From Elusimicrobiota bacterium (GTDB lineage Bacteria; Elusimicrobiota; Elusimicrobia; UBA1565; UBA9628), in assembly GCA_003452935.1 (NCBI GenBank), contig DMMY01000005.1, forward strand, positions 1-64,000: DNA of 64,000 nucleotides. The letters are read 5' to 3'. The notes under the pieces were generated by a model. The model was given only the letters and a program-made list of their open reading frames with translations, was not told where the DNA came from and made no database searches. Positions within the stretch are counted from its first letter, which is position 1. Each line of letters begins with the position of its first letter. Shown piece by piece: positions 32,944-40,429 of this stretch. The position numbers and the translations under genes are program-made.

Positions 32944-34029
32944 CTACATGGCTTGAGCCGTGACCTTGGAGCTGAGGCCGGCCAGCAGCTTGAAGGAGTC
33001 GGGGTTGTGGGCGCGCATAAGCGCTTCCTCGGGGGCGACCAGGCCTTCCCGCACCAGGTTGGCCAAAGCCTTGTCCATGGGCACCATGCCGAATTTGGCG
33101 CCGGTATCGATGGCGCCGTAGATCATATGGGTCTTGCCCTCCCGGATGAGGTTGGAGATGGCGGGGGTCATGACCAGTATCTCGCGCGCCGCGATGCGGC
33201 CTTCGCCGTCCTTGCGCGGCAGCAGGATCTGGGAGACCACGCCTTGGAGCACCACGGCCAGCTGCACCCGGATCTGGGCCTGCTGGTGGGGCGGGAACAC
33301 GTCTATGATCCGGTCCACCGTGGAAGGGCAGTCCTGGGTGTGCAGGGTGCCGAAGCAGAGGTGGCCGGTCTCGGCCGCGGTGATGGCCAGCTGTATGGTC
33401 TCAAGGTCGCGCATCTCGCCGACCAGGATGACGTCGGGGTCCTGGCGCAGCGCGGACTTGAGGGCGGCGCTGAAGGACTTGGTGTTTTGTCCCACCTCGC
33501 GCTGCCGGAAGATGCTTTTCTTGGATTCATAGACAAACTCGATGGGGTCCTCCACCGTGAGTATATGGCCCGTGAGTTTTTGGTTGATGAGCTCCATGAT
33601 GGCGGCCAAGGTGGTGGACTTGCCCGAGCCGGTGGGGCCGGTGACCAGGACCAGGCCGCGGGGCAGGTCGGCGAAAGCCGTTACGGTTGGCGAGAGGCGC
33701 AGCTGCTCGGGAGTGGGTATCTTGGTGGAGATGACCCGCATGACGGCTTCGACGCCGTTTTTCTGGACCAGGACGTTGACTCGGAAGCGGGCGAATCCCG
33801 TGATGGCGAAGGAGCAATCCAGCTCCCAGTTTTCCTCGAACTTGGCCCTTTGCTCCTCGTAGAGGATCGAATATATGAGCCGCTTGGATTCGTCGGCCGA
33901 GAGCTTCTGGGCGCCGGGAATCTCCGCGATCTCTCCGTTGAGGCGCATCATCGGAGGCTTGCCGATGACCAAGTGGATATCGCTGGCTCCGCTCTGCACC
34001 GCGGTCTTGAGGATCTCGACTAGTTCCAT
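32944..34029 (-). CDS. pilT: Type IV pilus retraction ATPase PilT
   Basis: 361 residues. It powers pilus retraction (twitching motility). The family start SGASDIHLVIGKPPMMRLNG is followed by Walker A GPTGSGKSTTLA, the Asp box TVEDPIEFVY, Walker B VGEMRDLETI and the His box HLCFGTLHTQDC. VDRIIDVFPPHQQ and the late motif SNLIREGKTHMIYGAI identify PilT rather than PilB or PilU. The ATG at 34029 (MELVEILKTAVQSG) has AGAGG 9 nt upstream; the longer frame to 34086 is not family-like. No pilus structural genes are in the window, apart from the pseudopilin-like domain at 22372-23070. Confidence 0.96.
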   Translation of the reverse strand: MELVEILKTAVQSGASDIHLVIGKPPMMRLNGEIAEIPGAQKLSADESKRLIYSILYEEQRAKFEENWELDCSFAITGFARFRVNVLVQKNGVEAVMRVISTKIPTPEQLRLSPTVTAFADLPRGLVLVTGPTGSGKSTTLAAIMELINQKLTGHILTVEDPIEFVYESKKSIFRQREVGQNTKSFSAALKSALRQDPDVILVGEMRDLETIQLAITAAETGHLCFGTLHTQDCPSTVDRIIDVFPPHQQAQIRVQLAVVLQGVVSQILLPRKDGEGRIAAREILVMTPAISNLIREGKTHMIYGAIDTGAKFGMVPMDKALANLVREGLVAPEEALMRAHNPDSFKLLAGLSSKVTAQAM

Positions 34030-34042
34030 GGCTCGACACCTC

Positions 34043-35002
34043 TCATTGTAGCGGGCAATCCTCCGCGAGGACCACCGTGACGTCAACCAGGCGCTTCAGA
34101 TCGACTTGCGTCAAGGCTTGCGCCTGCGCGCAGCCCAGCATGCGGCGCACCGCGGCCGCGTTCTCGAACCCGCCGGTCCGATCATAAACCAGCGTCCGGT
34201 TCAGCGGCCCGCCGGCGTTTCCCACGGACATCACGTCGGCGCCATTCAATCGTAATATATTTTTGGCGCGGCTGGCGATACCGACGCGCCCCGAGGCGTT
34301 GAGGACCTCGACGGTGGGGTGCGGGGCGGGAGGCGCGGCGGCCGGTCCGGGCAGGAGGCAGCGGCCGAGAACCTGGGCCGCCTGAGCCTCCGGGGGCAGC
34401 CAAGCGGGCCGCAGGTTGTCGGAGGGCAGGCGGTGGAGCTCCGAGCTGAGAAGGAATCGGTCCAGCCTCGTCCAGGAGCCGGCCGCGCCATGGCGGCGCC
34501 AAACGGCGCGCAGAAGTTCGGAGCATTGCCGCGGCCCCGCGGTGCGCCGCAATATCCAATTTCTGGCTTCTAGCGGCGGCTCATCTTGGAAGGGGGGTGA
34601 GTCATCTACCCAGAGGGGCAAACCGCTCCAGTTTGGCCATGCCGGAACCAGATTGGAGAGATGCTCGCCGGCCGTCTCGGCCATCCGCCGCGCGGCGTCG
34701 TCGCCGTCCGAACCGGCCTTGCGAGCCGCGCCGTAGGCCGACTCCAGGGTCTGGCCGCCCGGCAGCCGCGTGCCTGCCGGGAAAAAGACGATATCCAACG
34801 TCCTGCGCGCCGGCTGATAGATCCCGAGAAACAGCGCCGGAGCTTTCTGCGAGGGCTCATGGCGCAGCGCCAGCCAGACCAGGCAGGGCCGGCCGGAGCG
34901 CAGGGCCTGGCTCAGGGCGGAATTTTTCTCGATCCAGGCCAGGGCCAGGATCGCGGCCACGAGGACAAGGGCCATGGCCCTGGCGATCAGGATTTGGCGC
35001 AT
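34043..35002 (-). CDS. Membrane-anchored LCP-like/LytR C-terminal domain protein
   Basis: 319 residues. An N-terminal membrane helix (ILIARAMALVLVAAILALAW) anchors it. Residues about 50-80 (FLGIYQPARRTLDIVFFPAG) resemble the start of LytR-CpsA-Psr domains, but the rest of that domain is weak. The C-terminal 90 residues are a clear LytR_C domain: TVEVLNASGRVGIASRAKNI, then VYDRTGGFENAAAVRRML. LCP proteins attach polymers to peptidoglycan; whether this one is active is unclear. Its start overlaps the nadD gene by 16 nt, and pilT follows after 13 nt. In other bacteria LytR_C/LCP genes also lie beside nadD-yqeK-rsfS, which supports the reading. Confidence 0.78.
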   Translation of the reverse strand: MRQILIARAMALVLVAAILALAWIEKNSALSQALRSGRPCLVWLALRHEPSQKAPALFLGIYQPARRTLDIVFFPAGTRLPGGQTLESAYGAARKAGSDGDDAARRMAETAGEHLSNLVPAWPNWSGLPLWVDDSPPFQDEPPLEARNWILRRTAGPRQCSELLRAVWRRHGAAGSWTRLDRFLLSSELHRLPSDNLRPAWLPPEAQAAQVLGRCLLPGPAAAPPAPHPTVEVLNASGRVGIASRAKNILRLNGADVMSVGNAGGPLNRTLVYDRTGGFENAAAVRRMLGCAQAQALTQVDLKRLVDVTVVLAEDCPLQ

Positions 35003-36129
35003 AGGGCGTTCCACAGCGAGAGTGAGAGCGGATGCAGCCAGCCGCCGCGCCCGATGGCGTGGCGCAGTTTGGCGGCAAGGCACGCGGCAAAGGCCGCATC
35101 GAGATTTTTAAAAGCCAGGCGGCGCAGGGAGGGCGCCTCGGGATGTTCGCGGTCTTCCGAGGCCGCGTCGGCCACGTAGAGTATGGTGTCGAGCCGGGAC
35201 ATGCGTCGCGCGGCCAAGGTATGCCGTTCAACGGCGCGCAAGACCCCGTCGTCGAGGCAGCCGAAGCAACGGCGGGCCAGGTCCGCGCCCACGTAGGCGT
35301 GCAGGAGTCCGGGCTGATGACGGATAACGTCTTGCCGGCGCGGCACGGCGATGCCGCGCGTCCGGACATAGGCGGGCTGGCGCGATTTCGGGATGATCCT
35401 GCCGCAGTCGTGCAGCAAGGCGGCCAGGCAGGCGCGTCCGGGGTCTTCTCCCCAGCGCCGGGCCAGGGCATCGGCCAGGTCCCGCACGGCCAGGGTGTGA
35501 GCGAAGCGGCCGCCTTTGAGCCCTTTTTGGAGGGCATTGATGATATCCGTGCCGTAGAGCCCTCGACGAGAGATGTAGGCGGCGGCGCGGGGATGTATCC
35601 TTCGGGCCGTGTCGCGTCCCGCGGCGAGGTCGCGGCGCAGTTGCGTGGAGCTTACGGCCGGTATGGATCGGCGCAGGACTTGGAAATGGGAGGGGATGCG
35701 GCCGGCCGGGATTTCCGGCCGGAGCGCGGTCCACCATCGGCAGAGGCGGATCAGCTTCCGGGGAGAGCGCCAAGTCCGCCAAGCCGCGGCCGCGTCCGAG
35801 CCGACCACGAAATGGAGCTTCCAGTCCGGGTGTTTGGCCCGGATTTTGGAGACGGTCTCGATGGTGTAGACGCGGCGGCGGCTGCGCAGCTCGTATTCTT
35901 CGATGCGGCAGATGCGGCGCCAGGATCGCGGCAGAAAGGGCATGAGTCCTTTTTTGATCAGGCGCACGCGGTCCGCGGCCGACGCGCGGGGCGTGTTTTT
36001 AAACGGCGCTTGGAAGGCGGGAATGATGAAGATTCGGTCCGGCTTGAGGCGCCCGGCGGCGGCTTTCAAGAGCGCGGCGTGGCCCAGGTGGGGCGGGTCG
36101 AAACTGCCGCCGAAAAGCAGGACCTTCAC
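34987..36129 (-). CDS. nadD: Bifunctional nicotinate-nucleotide adenylyltransferase / YqeK-like HD hydrolase
   Basis: 380 residues from GTG 36129, about twice a single NadD. Residues 1-190 form NadD: LLFGGSFDPPHLGHAAL (GSFDPxHxGH), FIIPAFQAPFK, VVGSDAAAAW, and SSTQLRRDLAAG for the ISSTxIR motif. Residues about 200-380 form an HD-domain protein of the YqeK type: RFAHTLAVRDLA, LLHDCGRIIPK (metal HD), QPGLLHAYVGA, and DTILYVADAASEDRE. Normally nadD and yqeK (Ap4A hydrolase) are neighbouring genes; here they are fused. A TACAAT ends 6 nt before the GTG, which argues for a leaderless start rather than the upstream ATG at 36174. It is the first gene of the operon ending with argS. Confidence 0.92.
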   Translation of the reverse strand: MKVLLFGGSFDPPHLGHAALLKAAAGRLKPDRIFIIPAFQAPFKNTPRASAADRVRLIKKGLMPFLPRSWRRICRIEEYELRSRRRVYTIETVSKIRAKHPDWKLHFVVGSDAAAAWRTWRSPRKLIRLCRWWTALRPEIPAGRIPSHFQVLRRSIPAVSSTQLRRDLAAGRDTARRIHPRAAAYISRRGLYGTDIINALQKGLKGGRFAHTLAVRDLADALARRWGEDPGRACLAALLHDCGRIIPKSRQPAYVRTRGIAVPRRQDVIRHQPGLLHAYVGADLARRCFGCLDDGVLRAVERHTLAARRMSRLDTILYVADAASEDREHPEAPSLRRLAFKNLDAAFAACLAAKLRHAIGRGGWLHPLSLSLWNALCAKS

Positions 36130-36135
36130 GCGGTC

Positions 36136-36141
36136 ATTGTA
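36136..36141 (-). promoter_or_regulatory. -10 element of the nadD operon
   Basis: TACAAT on the minus strand ends exactly 6 nt before the GTG start at 36129. No -35 match is visible at 16-18 nt. It sets the GTG as start and implies a leaderless operon mRNA. Confidence 0.4.
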
Positions 36142-36470
36142 CTTAATCTGGACAAGGGCTGTCCCGCTGGACAAGGATTCCTTTCGAACATCAGATAACC
36201 ACCGGGTGCATTTCGGATTTTCGCCCTTGCTGTTTCTTGGCCAGCAACGCGCCGACAGATATCATCTTTCTCGGCGGGCGCGTTGACAAGCCGGCCGGAA
36301 ATGGGCCAACATGAATGGGACATGTCTGATGTCCGACCTTTCCGCGGTTGGCCTTTGAGCCCAAGCCGCCTTGAAACCGGGCGCCGGGCCGTCCTGCGCG
36401 CGGGTCTGTTGTCCCAAAAAACCACCTATTTTTACCCCAAGTTCCCGGCTGGAGTGGCGTTCAAGCAAGC
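36142..36470. other. Intergenic region between divergent nadD and glycosyltransferase genes
   Basis: About 330 nt with no supported gene. The only structure I see is a small inverted repeat GGACAT-GTCTG-ATGTCC (36318-36334), which could be an operator or chance. No tRNA or small-RNA signature was recognised. Confidence 0.4.
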
Positions 36471-37160
36471 ATGAAATTCTCGATCATCATCTCGACCTGC
36501 AACGAGGGCTTTCAGGTGGCGTCCTCGCTCAAGCGCTTGCGGCAGATATCCACGCAAGGCCCGCTCGAGATCATCGTGGTCGACGGGCGCTCCGAGGACG
36601 ACACGGTTGCCCAAGCCCGGCCATGGGCGGATCACGTCATCGTGCATGAGCGCGCCAACCGCGGGGAGCAGTTCCATTTGGGCGCGCAGAAGGCTTCGGG
36701 GGATCTCCTGCTTTTCCTTGGCGCGGACGCGCAACTGCCGGGAAACTGGCAGCAGACCTTGGAGCATTTCTGGCTGACGCCCAACCTGCACGGCGTCTGC
36801 GCCACGGCGTTTACCGTGGATTACGGAGCGAGCCTGACCCTGCGCCTGGCCGCGTTCTTGGCCAATGCCTCGGTTCGTTGGCGAGCTCGCGCCGGGATAC
36901 AGCACGGCCTGTGCACGACGGCGGAGATTTACCGCAGCAGCGGAGGCTTTCCGCCTTTGCCTTGCCTGGAGGACCTCGTTTTCTGCTCTCGTCTGAGGCC
37001 GCTGGGCCGCATGGTCGTCCTGCCGGACCACATCTGGCCGTCGGTCCGGCGGCTGCACCGCTACGGCATCCTGGGCTGCGTGGCGCGGCATTTGTGGCTG
37101 GAGCTTCGCTTCCGGCTGGGAGCCTCTCCGGACGCCATCTGCCGCGGCCATATCGGTTGA
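36471..37160 (+). CDS. Family 2 glycosyltransferase
   Basis: 229 residues, single GT-A domain. SIIISTCNEGFQVASSL opens the nucleotide-sugar fold, and IIVVDGRSEDDTVAQA carries the first acidic motif. LLFLGADAQLPGNWQQTL holds the metal-binding acidic pair, in the place of DxD. LEDLVFCSRLRPLG (ED near the acceptor site) follows. It most resembles the small TIGR04283-type glycosyltransferases (from memory). The acceptor is unknown. No membrane helix dominates, so it is probably cytosolic or peripheral. The -35 of the downstream dus gene overlaps its stop codon. Confidence 0.88.
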   Translation: MKFSIIISTCNEGFQVASSLKRLRQISTQGPLEIIVVDGRSEDDTVAQARPWADHVIVHERANRGEQFHLGAQKASGDLLLFLGADAQLPGNWQQTLEHFWLTPNLHGVCATAFTVDYGASLTLRLAAFLANASVRWRARAGIQHGLCTTAEIYRSSGGFPPLPCLEDLVFCSRLRPLGRMVVLPDHIWPSVRRLHRYGILGCVARHLWLELRFRLGASPDAICRGHIG

Positions 37161-37185
37161 CCGCGCAACGGGGCGAGGCTATCAT
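37157..37185 (+). promoter_or_regulatory. Promoter of the tRNA-dihydrouridine synthase gene (leaderless arrangement)
   Basis: TTGACC (37157-37162, overlapping the TGA stop of the glycosyltransferase), a 17-nt spacer, and TATCAT (37180-37185) end 6 nt before the GTG at 37192. It is the clearest example of the short-spaced promoter pattern. Confidence 0.65.
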
Positions 37186-37191
37186 ATCTCC

Positions 37192-38202
37192 GTGAGCCTG
37201 AGCATAGGCGCTCTGCACCTGCCTTCCCTGGTCATGCAGTCCCCCATGGCCGGCTGCTCGGATCTGCCTTTTCGGCTGGTGGCGCGGCGGCGGGGGCTCG
37301 CGTTCGCCTTCACCGAGATGGTCAGCGCCCACTCCTTGGTGCGCCGCAGCCGCAAGACCTTGGCCTTGCTGCGCACGGTGCCCGAGGATCGGCCTTTGGG
37401 CGCGCAGCTGCTGGGCAGCGACCCCGCCAAGATGGCCGCGGCCGCGTCCATGATCGCGGAGCTGGGCTTCGAGCTCCTGGATATCAATTGCGGCTGCCCG
37501 GTCAAGAAGGTCGTCTCCAACGGCGAAGGCGCGGCCTTGCTCAAGGACCCGGATCGCGCCGAGCGCGTGTTCGCCGCCGTGCGCCGCGCCGTCGATATTC
37601 CGCTCACGGTCAAGACGCGCAAGGGCTTCCAGGATGAAAGCGGCAAAGAGGCCGTGGAACTGGCTAGACGCGCCCAGGCCCAGGGTTTCGACGGCGTCAT
37701 CGTGCACGGCCGGACGCAGAAGCAAGGTTATGGCGGCAAGGCTGATCACGAGGCCGTGGCCCTGGTGCGGCGGGCCGTATCCATCCCGGTCATCGGCAAC
37801 GGGGACGTGCGCTCTCCGGAGGATGCCCGGCGCCTGATGGCTGTCGCCGGCTGCCAGGGGGTCATGGTCGGCCGGGCCGGTCTTGGCAATCCGTGGCTGT
37901 ATCGGGAACTGCACCGGGCTTTGTCCGAGGGGGAGGCTGTTGGCGGCGGTGAGGCCGATGGCCGAGGGGCCGCCCGGCTCTGCGCCGCGCTCTTGGAGCA
38001 CTTCGATCTGGAGGTGGAATTCCTGGGAGCTCGGCAGGCGTCTTTGAACATCCGCCGTATCGGAGCCTGGTACGCCTGCGGTCTTCCGGGGGCCAAGGAT
38101 TTCCGGGTTAGGATATGCCGCGCCCAGGATATCTCGGTCACGCGGCGCATGATTTCGGATTTTTTCGCCTCCTTGCCCGCGCGAAACAGAGAAGACCTAT
38201 AA
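37192..38202 (+). CDS. dus: tRNA-dihydrouridine synthase
   Basis: 336 residues. It reduces uridine in tRNA D-loops using FMN and NADPH. The TIM-barrel opening MQSPMAGCSDLPFRLVARRR is typical. The catalytic cysteine is in DINCGCPVKKVVSNGEGAAL. HGRTQKQGYGGKADHEAV and VIGNGDVRSPEDA form the FMN phosphate site, and VMVGRAGLGNPWL follows. It resembles DusB most, but the subtype is not certain. The start is GTG without a ribosome-binding site, preceded by a 17-nt-spaced promoter. Confidence 0.95.
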   Translation: MSLSIGALHLPSLVMQSPMAGCSDLPFRLVARRRGLAFAFTEMVSAHSLVRRSRKTLALLRTVPEDRPLGAQLLGSDPAKMAAAASMIAELGFELLDINCGCPVKKVVSNGEGAALLKDPDRAERVFAAVRRAVDIPLTVKTRKGFQDESGKEAVELARRAQAQGFDGVIVHGRTQKQGYGGKADHEAVALVRRAVSIPVIGNGDVRSPEDARRLMAVAGCQGVMVGRAGLGNPWLYRELHRALSEGEAVGGGEADGRGAARLCAALLEHFDLEVEFLGARQASLNIRRIGAWYACGLPGAKDFRVRICRAQDISVTRRMISDFFASLPARNREDL

Positions 38203-38290
38203 GCCGCCTGGGTCCAAAACTCAAGGCTTTCTGGGCCGATGGGCCTAGGCCGCGATACAAGCGACAGTGATACACTCTTCGCCTGTCGAT

Positions 38291-39631
38291 ATGGCTGCTC
38301 CAAACAATCGCTGCTCATGGGGAGTGCTCGTCTGGGTCGGGTGGGCGGCCCTCAATTCTCCTGAAGCGGGGGCCGCGCCGCTAGCTGCCAAGGCGCGCCA
38401 AGCCAAACCGATCGGCCTTTCGCTCGGAATTTGGAGGGCGTTGCCGCCGTTCGGGATGGAGGCCGGCGCGCGCGGGGTGGAGCTTGGCTTTCCTCGTTCG
38501 GATACGAGCCTCCCCATGTCTGCGACGCTGCCCGATTTGATCCCCGAGGCCGCGGGTACGCCTCCTGGGCACGCCGCGCCTGCCAGCGTCTCGGATGAAC
38601 GGACAGCGGTTCTCGCTTTCGATGACGACGGTCCTTTTGCGTTTCAGCCCGACTCGGTCTTGGCGGTCCTGAGTCTATGGCATGAAAGGTCGGCTCTTCA
38701 TGACGAGACCGGGGGCGGGGCGCTTTCCGCGCTTTGGGACGGTTCGACAAATCGCCGGACGGTTTGCGTCGAGAGTTTCGATCCGCCGGCGCGATCGGCG
38801 GTGATTTTCGAGGCGCGGGAACAGCAGAGCGGCCATGCCCAGGTCGTGCCGGGAAGCGTGTTCAATTGGCGCCCGGTAGAGGATTCGCCGGGTCATGGGG
38901 TTTCTGTTCTTGACCGGCTGGCGCGAAGGCTTTTTGGCCGCAAGGGCGGCCGATTTCAAGAGGGATATGTCTTGCCGGGAGCGGCCAGTCGCGAGGATGC
39001 GCGCGTATATTTTTACGGGGAAAGGCACAGCGACCGCGCGCTCATAGCCGAGAACATGAAACGTCTGGCCGCGGACCTCAAACCCGGGCGAGGCGCGGTG
39101 ATCCTGGACGAAGGCTATTTCGGTCCGCGGCTCTACGGGAGCGAAGTCATCCGATACCTCTCAAACAAGGGTTTTGACTCGGAACGAATGGAAGGTTCCG
39201 TATCCGGGCTTGAGCTGCGCGGGTGGGATGACCGGGAAGTCTACGAGCAATCGCGGCATTCTTTCCTGCAGCATCACATGAACCTCCTCGACATCAATGA
39301 GTATCTTTACAGCCCGGTCCGGGGACTGCGCTATTATATGGGATTGGCGCGCAAGACTCTCGCCCTCTGGCGCAACTGGGCGGCCATGCGGAGCGCTTCC
39401 ATTATGCGGCGCAACGTCGAGCTCGACAAAAGCGTGCGCGCGGCCCTCTCCGAGGTCGACCGCAACGGCGATAGTCTGCACGTTATCGCCGGCGCCGAGC
39501 ATCTTGTGTCCAGGCCGCTGCTCTCCGGCGTTCCGTTTATCGGCCGTCCGCGCCTTCGCCCGGGCCTGCGCGACGCCGTGGGCGGACGTCCCTATTGGGC
39601 GCGGAAGCCGGCGGATTCAAAAGAAGATTGA
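38291..39631 (+). CDS. Secreted protein with TraB/ChaN-like (Tiki-fold) motifs
   Basis: 446 residues from ATG 38291. A hydrophobic N-terminus (GVLVWVGWAALNSPEAGAA) looks like a signal peptide. About 230 residues of variable sequence follow. Then VYFYGERHSDRALIAENMKR (G-E-x-H) opens the C-terminal domain, and LHVIAGAEHLVSRPLL (G-A-x-H) lies near its end. The paired GExH and GxxH motifs are typical of the EreA/ChaN/TraB/GumN superfamily, metal-dependent or heme-binding folds. The family call is from motif reading only. An alternative GTG start at 38267 is in frame. It converges with the gene at 39677. Confidence 0.65.
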   Translation: MAAPNNRCSWGVLVWVGWAALNSPEAGAAPLAAKARQAKPIGLSLGIWRALPPFGMEAGARGVELGFPRSDTSLPMSATLPDLIPEAAGTPPGHAAPASVSDERTAVLAFDDDGPFAFQPDSVLAVLSLWHERSALHDETGGGALSALWDGSTNRRTVCVESFDPPARSAVIFEAREQQSGHAQVVPGSVFNWRPVEDSPGHGVSVLDRLARRLFGRKGGRFQEGYVLPGAASREDARVYFYGERHSDRALIAENMKRLAADLKPGRGAVILDEGYFGPRLYGSEVIRYLSNKGFDSERMEGSVSGLELRGWDDREVYEQSRHSFLQHHMNLLDINEYLYSPVRGLRYYMGLARKTLALWRNWAAMRSASIMRRNVELDKSVRAALSEVDRNGDSLHVIAGAEHLVSRPLLSGVPFIGRPRLRPGLRDAVGGRPYWARKPADSKED

Positions 39632-39676
39632 ACCTCCCTCCCTGGCGCCGACGGTATGCTGGTTGGTCCTGGCCGG

Positions 39677-40345
39677 CTAGCGGTATTTTTTGAGAAACCT
39701 CAGGTTGGCGGCGATGAGCGCTTCCAGACGCGGCAATATGAAGGGAGTAAAAGTGTCCTTGGGGTCCGTGGGAATGTGGACCACCGTGCAGTATTCGGCC
39801 ACGTTGCGGCGCACGCGCCGCAAGACCATGGCCTTGCGCAAGAGAGTGGGCGGCTTGCGCTCCAGAATTTGACCTAAACGATCGAGGCCCAAACGCCGGT
39901 AGAGTTCGGCCACCAGTTTCTGCCAGGCCGGGCTGCGTTGGTTTTCAGGTTTTCGTTCCTCGACGAAGGAGTGCACGGGCTTGACCTGGGAGAGGACGCG
40001 GGTCAGGGTTTCGGCCTGGCTGGAGACTCCCGGGTAGAGGTTGAAGGCCACGTCGACGAAATCCCCGGCGCAGAGCAGGCGTTCGAAAATCATCTTGTAA
40101 TCGGCGCACCTCTCCTCGCCGAGGCCGCCTGCCTTGAGCTCCATGAAGAGTCGCTCTCGCGTGACTGCCAGGAGGTTTTCCTTCAGCGCGATGAGGGGCT
40201 CCTCGGTTTCTTTGAGCTTGCGCAGCATGTAATCCCAAGGATCTGCCTCGTAACGCAGGATGGCGCCGCGGTACTGGCAGTACTCCGAGAGCCGGGCGAT
40301 GACGACCAGTTGGGGGGTGGGATCGATCTCGGGCGGCGAGGGCAT
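39677..40345 (-). CDS. Uncharacterised protein divergent from alpha-glucan phosphorylase
   Basis: 222 residues, from MPSPPEIDPTPQLV. It is mostly helical and charged, ending ALIAANLRFLKKYR. It contains ERLLCAGDFVDVAFNLYPGV and RRNVAEYCTVVHIPTDPKDT. No membrane segment or known motif was recognised. The start at 40345 is the first Met before the conserved-looking part; a much longer frame to 42682 is antisense to glgP and is not believed. It is divergent from glgP with an 84-nt gap, so they may be co-regulated. Confidence 0.65.
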   Translation of the reverse strand: MPSPPEIDPTPQLVVIARLSEYCQYRGAILRYEADPWDYMLRKLKETEEPLIALKENLLAVTRERLFMELKAGGLGEERCADYKMIFERLLCAGDFVDVAFNLYPGVSSQAETLTRVLSQVKPVHSFVEERKPENQRSPAWQKLVAELYRRLGLDRLGQILERKPPTLLRKAMVLRRVRRNVAEYCTVVHIPTDPKDTFTPFILPRLEALIAANLRFLKKYR

Positions 40346-40416
40346 CGGGCAGACTCTCGTCGATATTACTATTTTTGTCCGCGGGTCACAATGCTCGGGA
40401 GAGACCTCGAATTTGA

Positions 40417-40422
40417 TAATAT
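40417..40422 (+). promoter_or_regulatory. -10 element before alpha-glucan phosphorylase
   Basis: TAATAT (within TGATAATAT) ends 7 nt before the ATG at 40430. No ribosome-binding site is visible. It supports 40430 over the in-frame ATG at 40391. Confidence 0.35.
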
Positions 40423-40429
40423 CCTTGTC

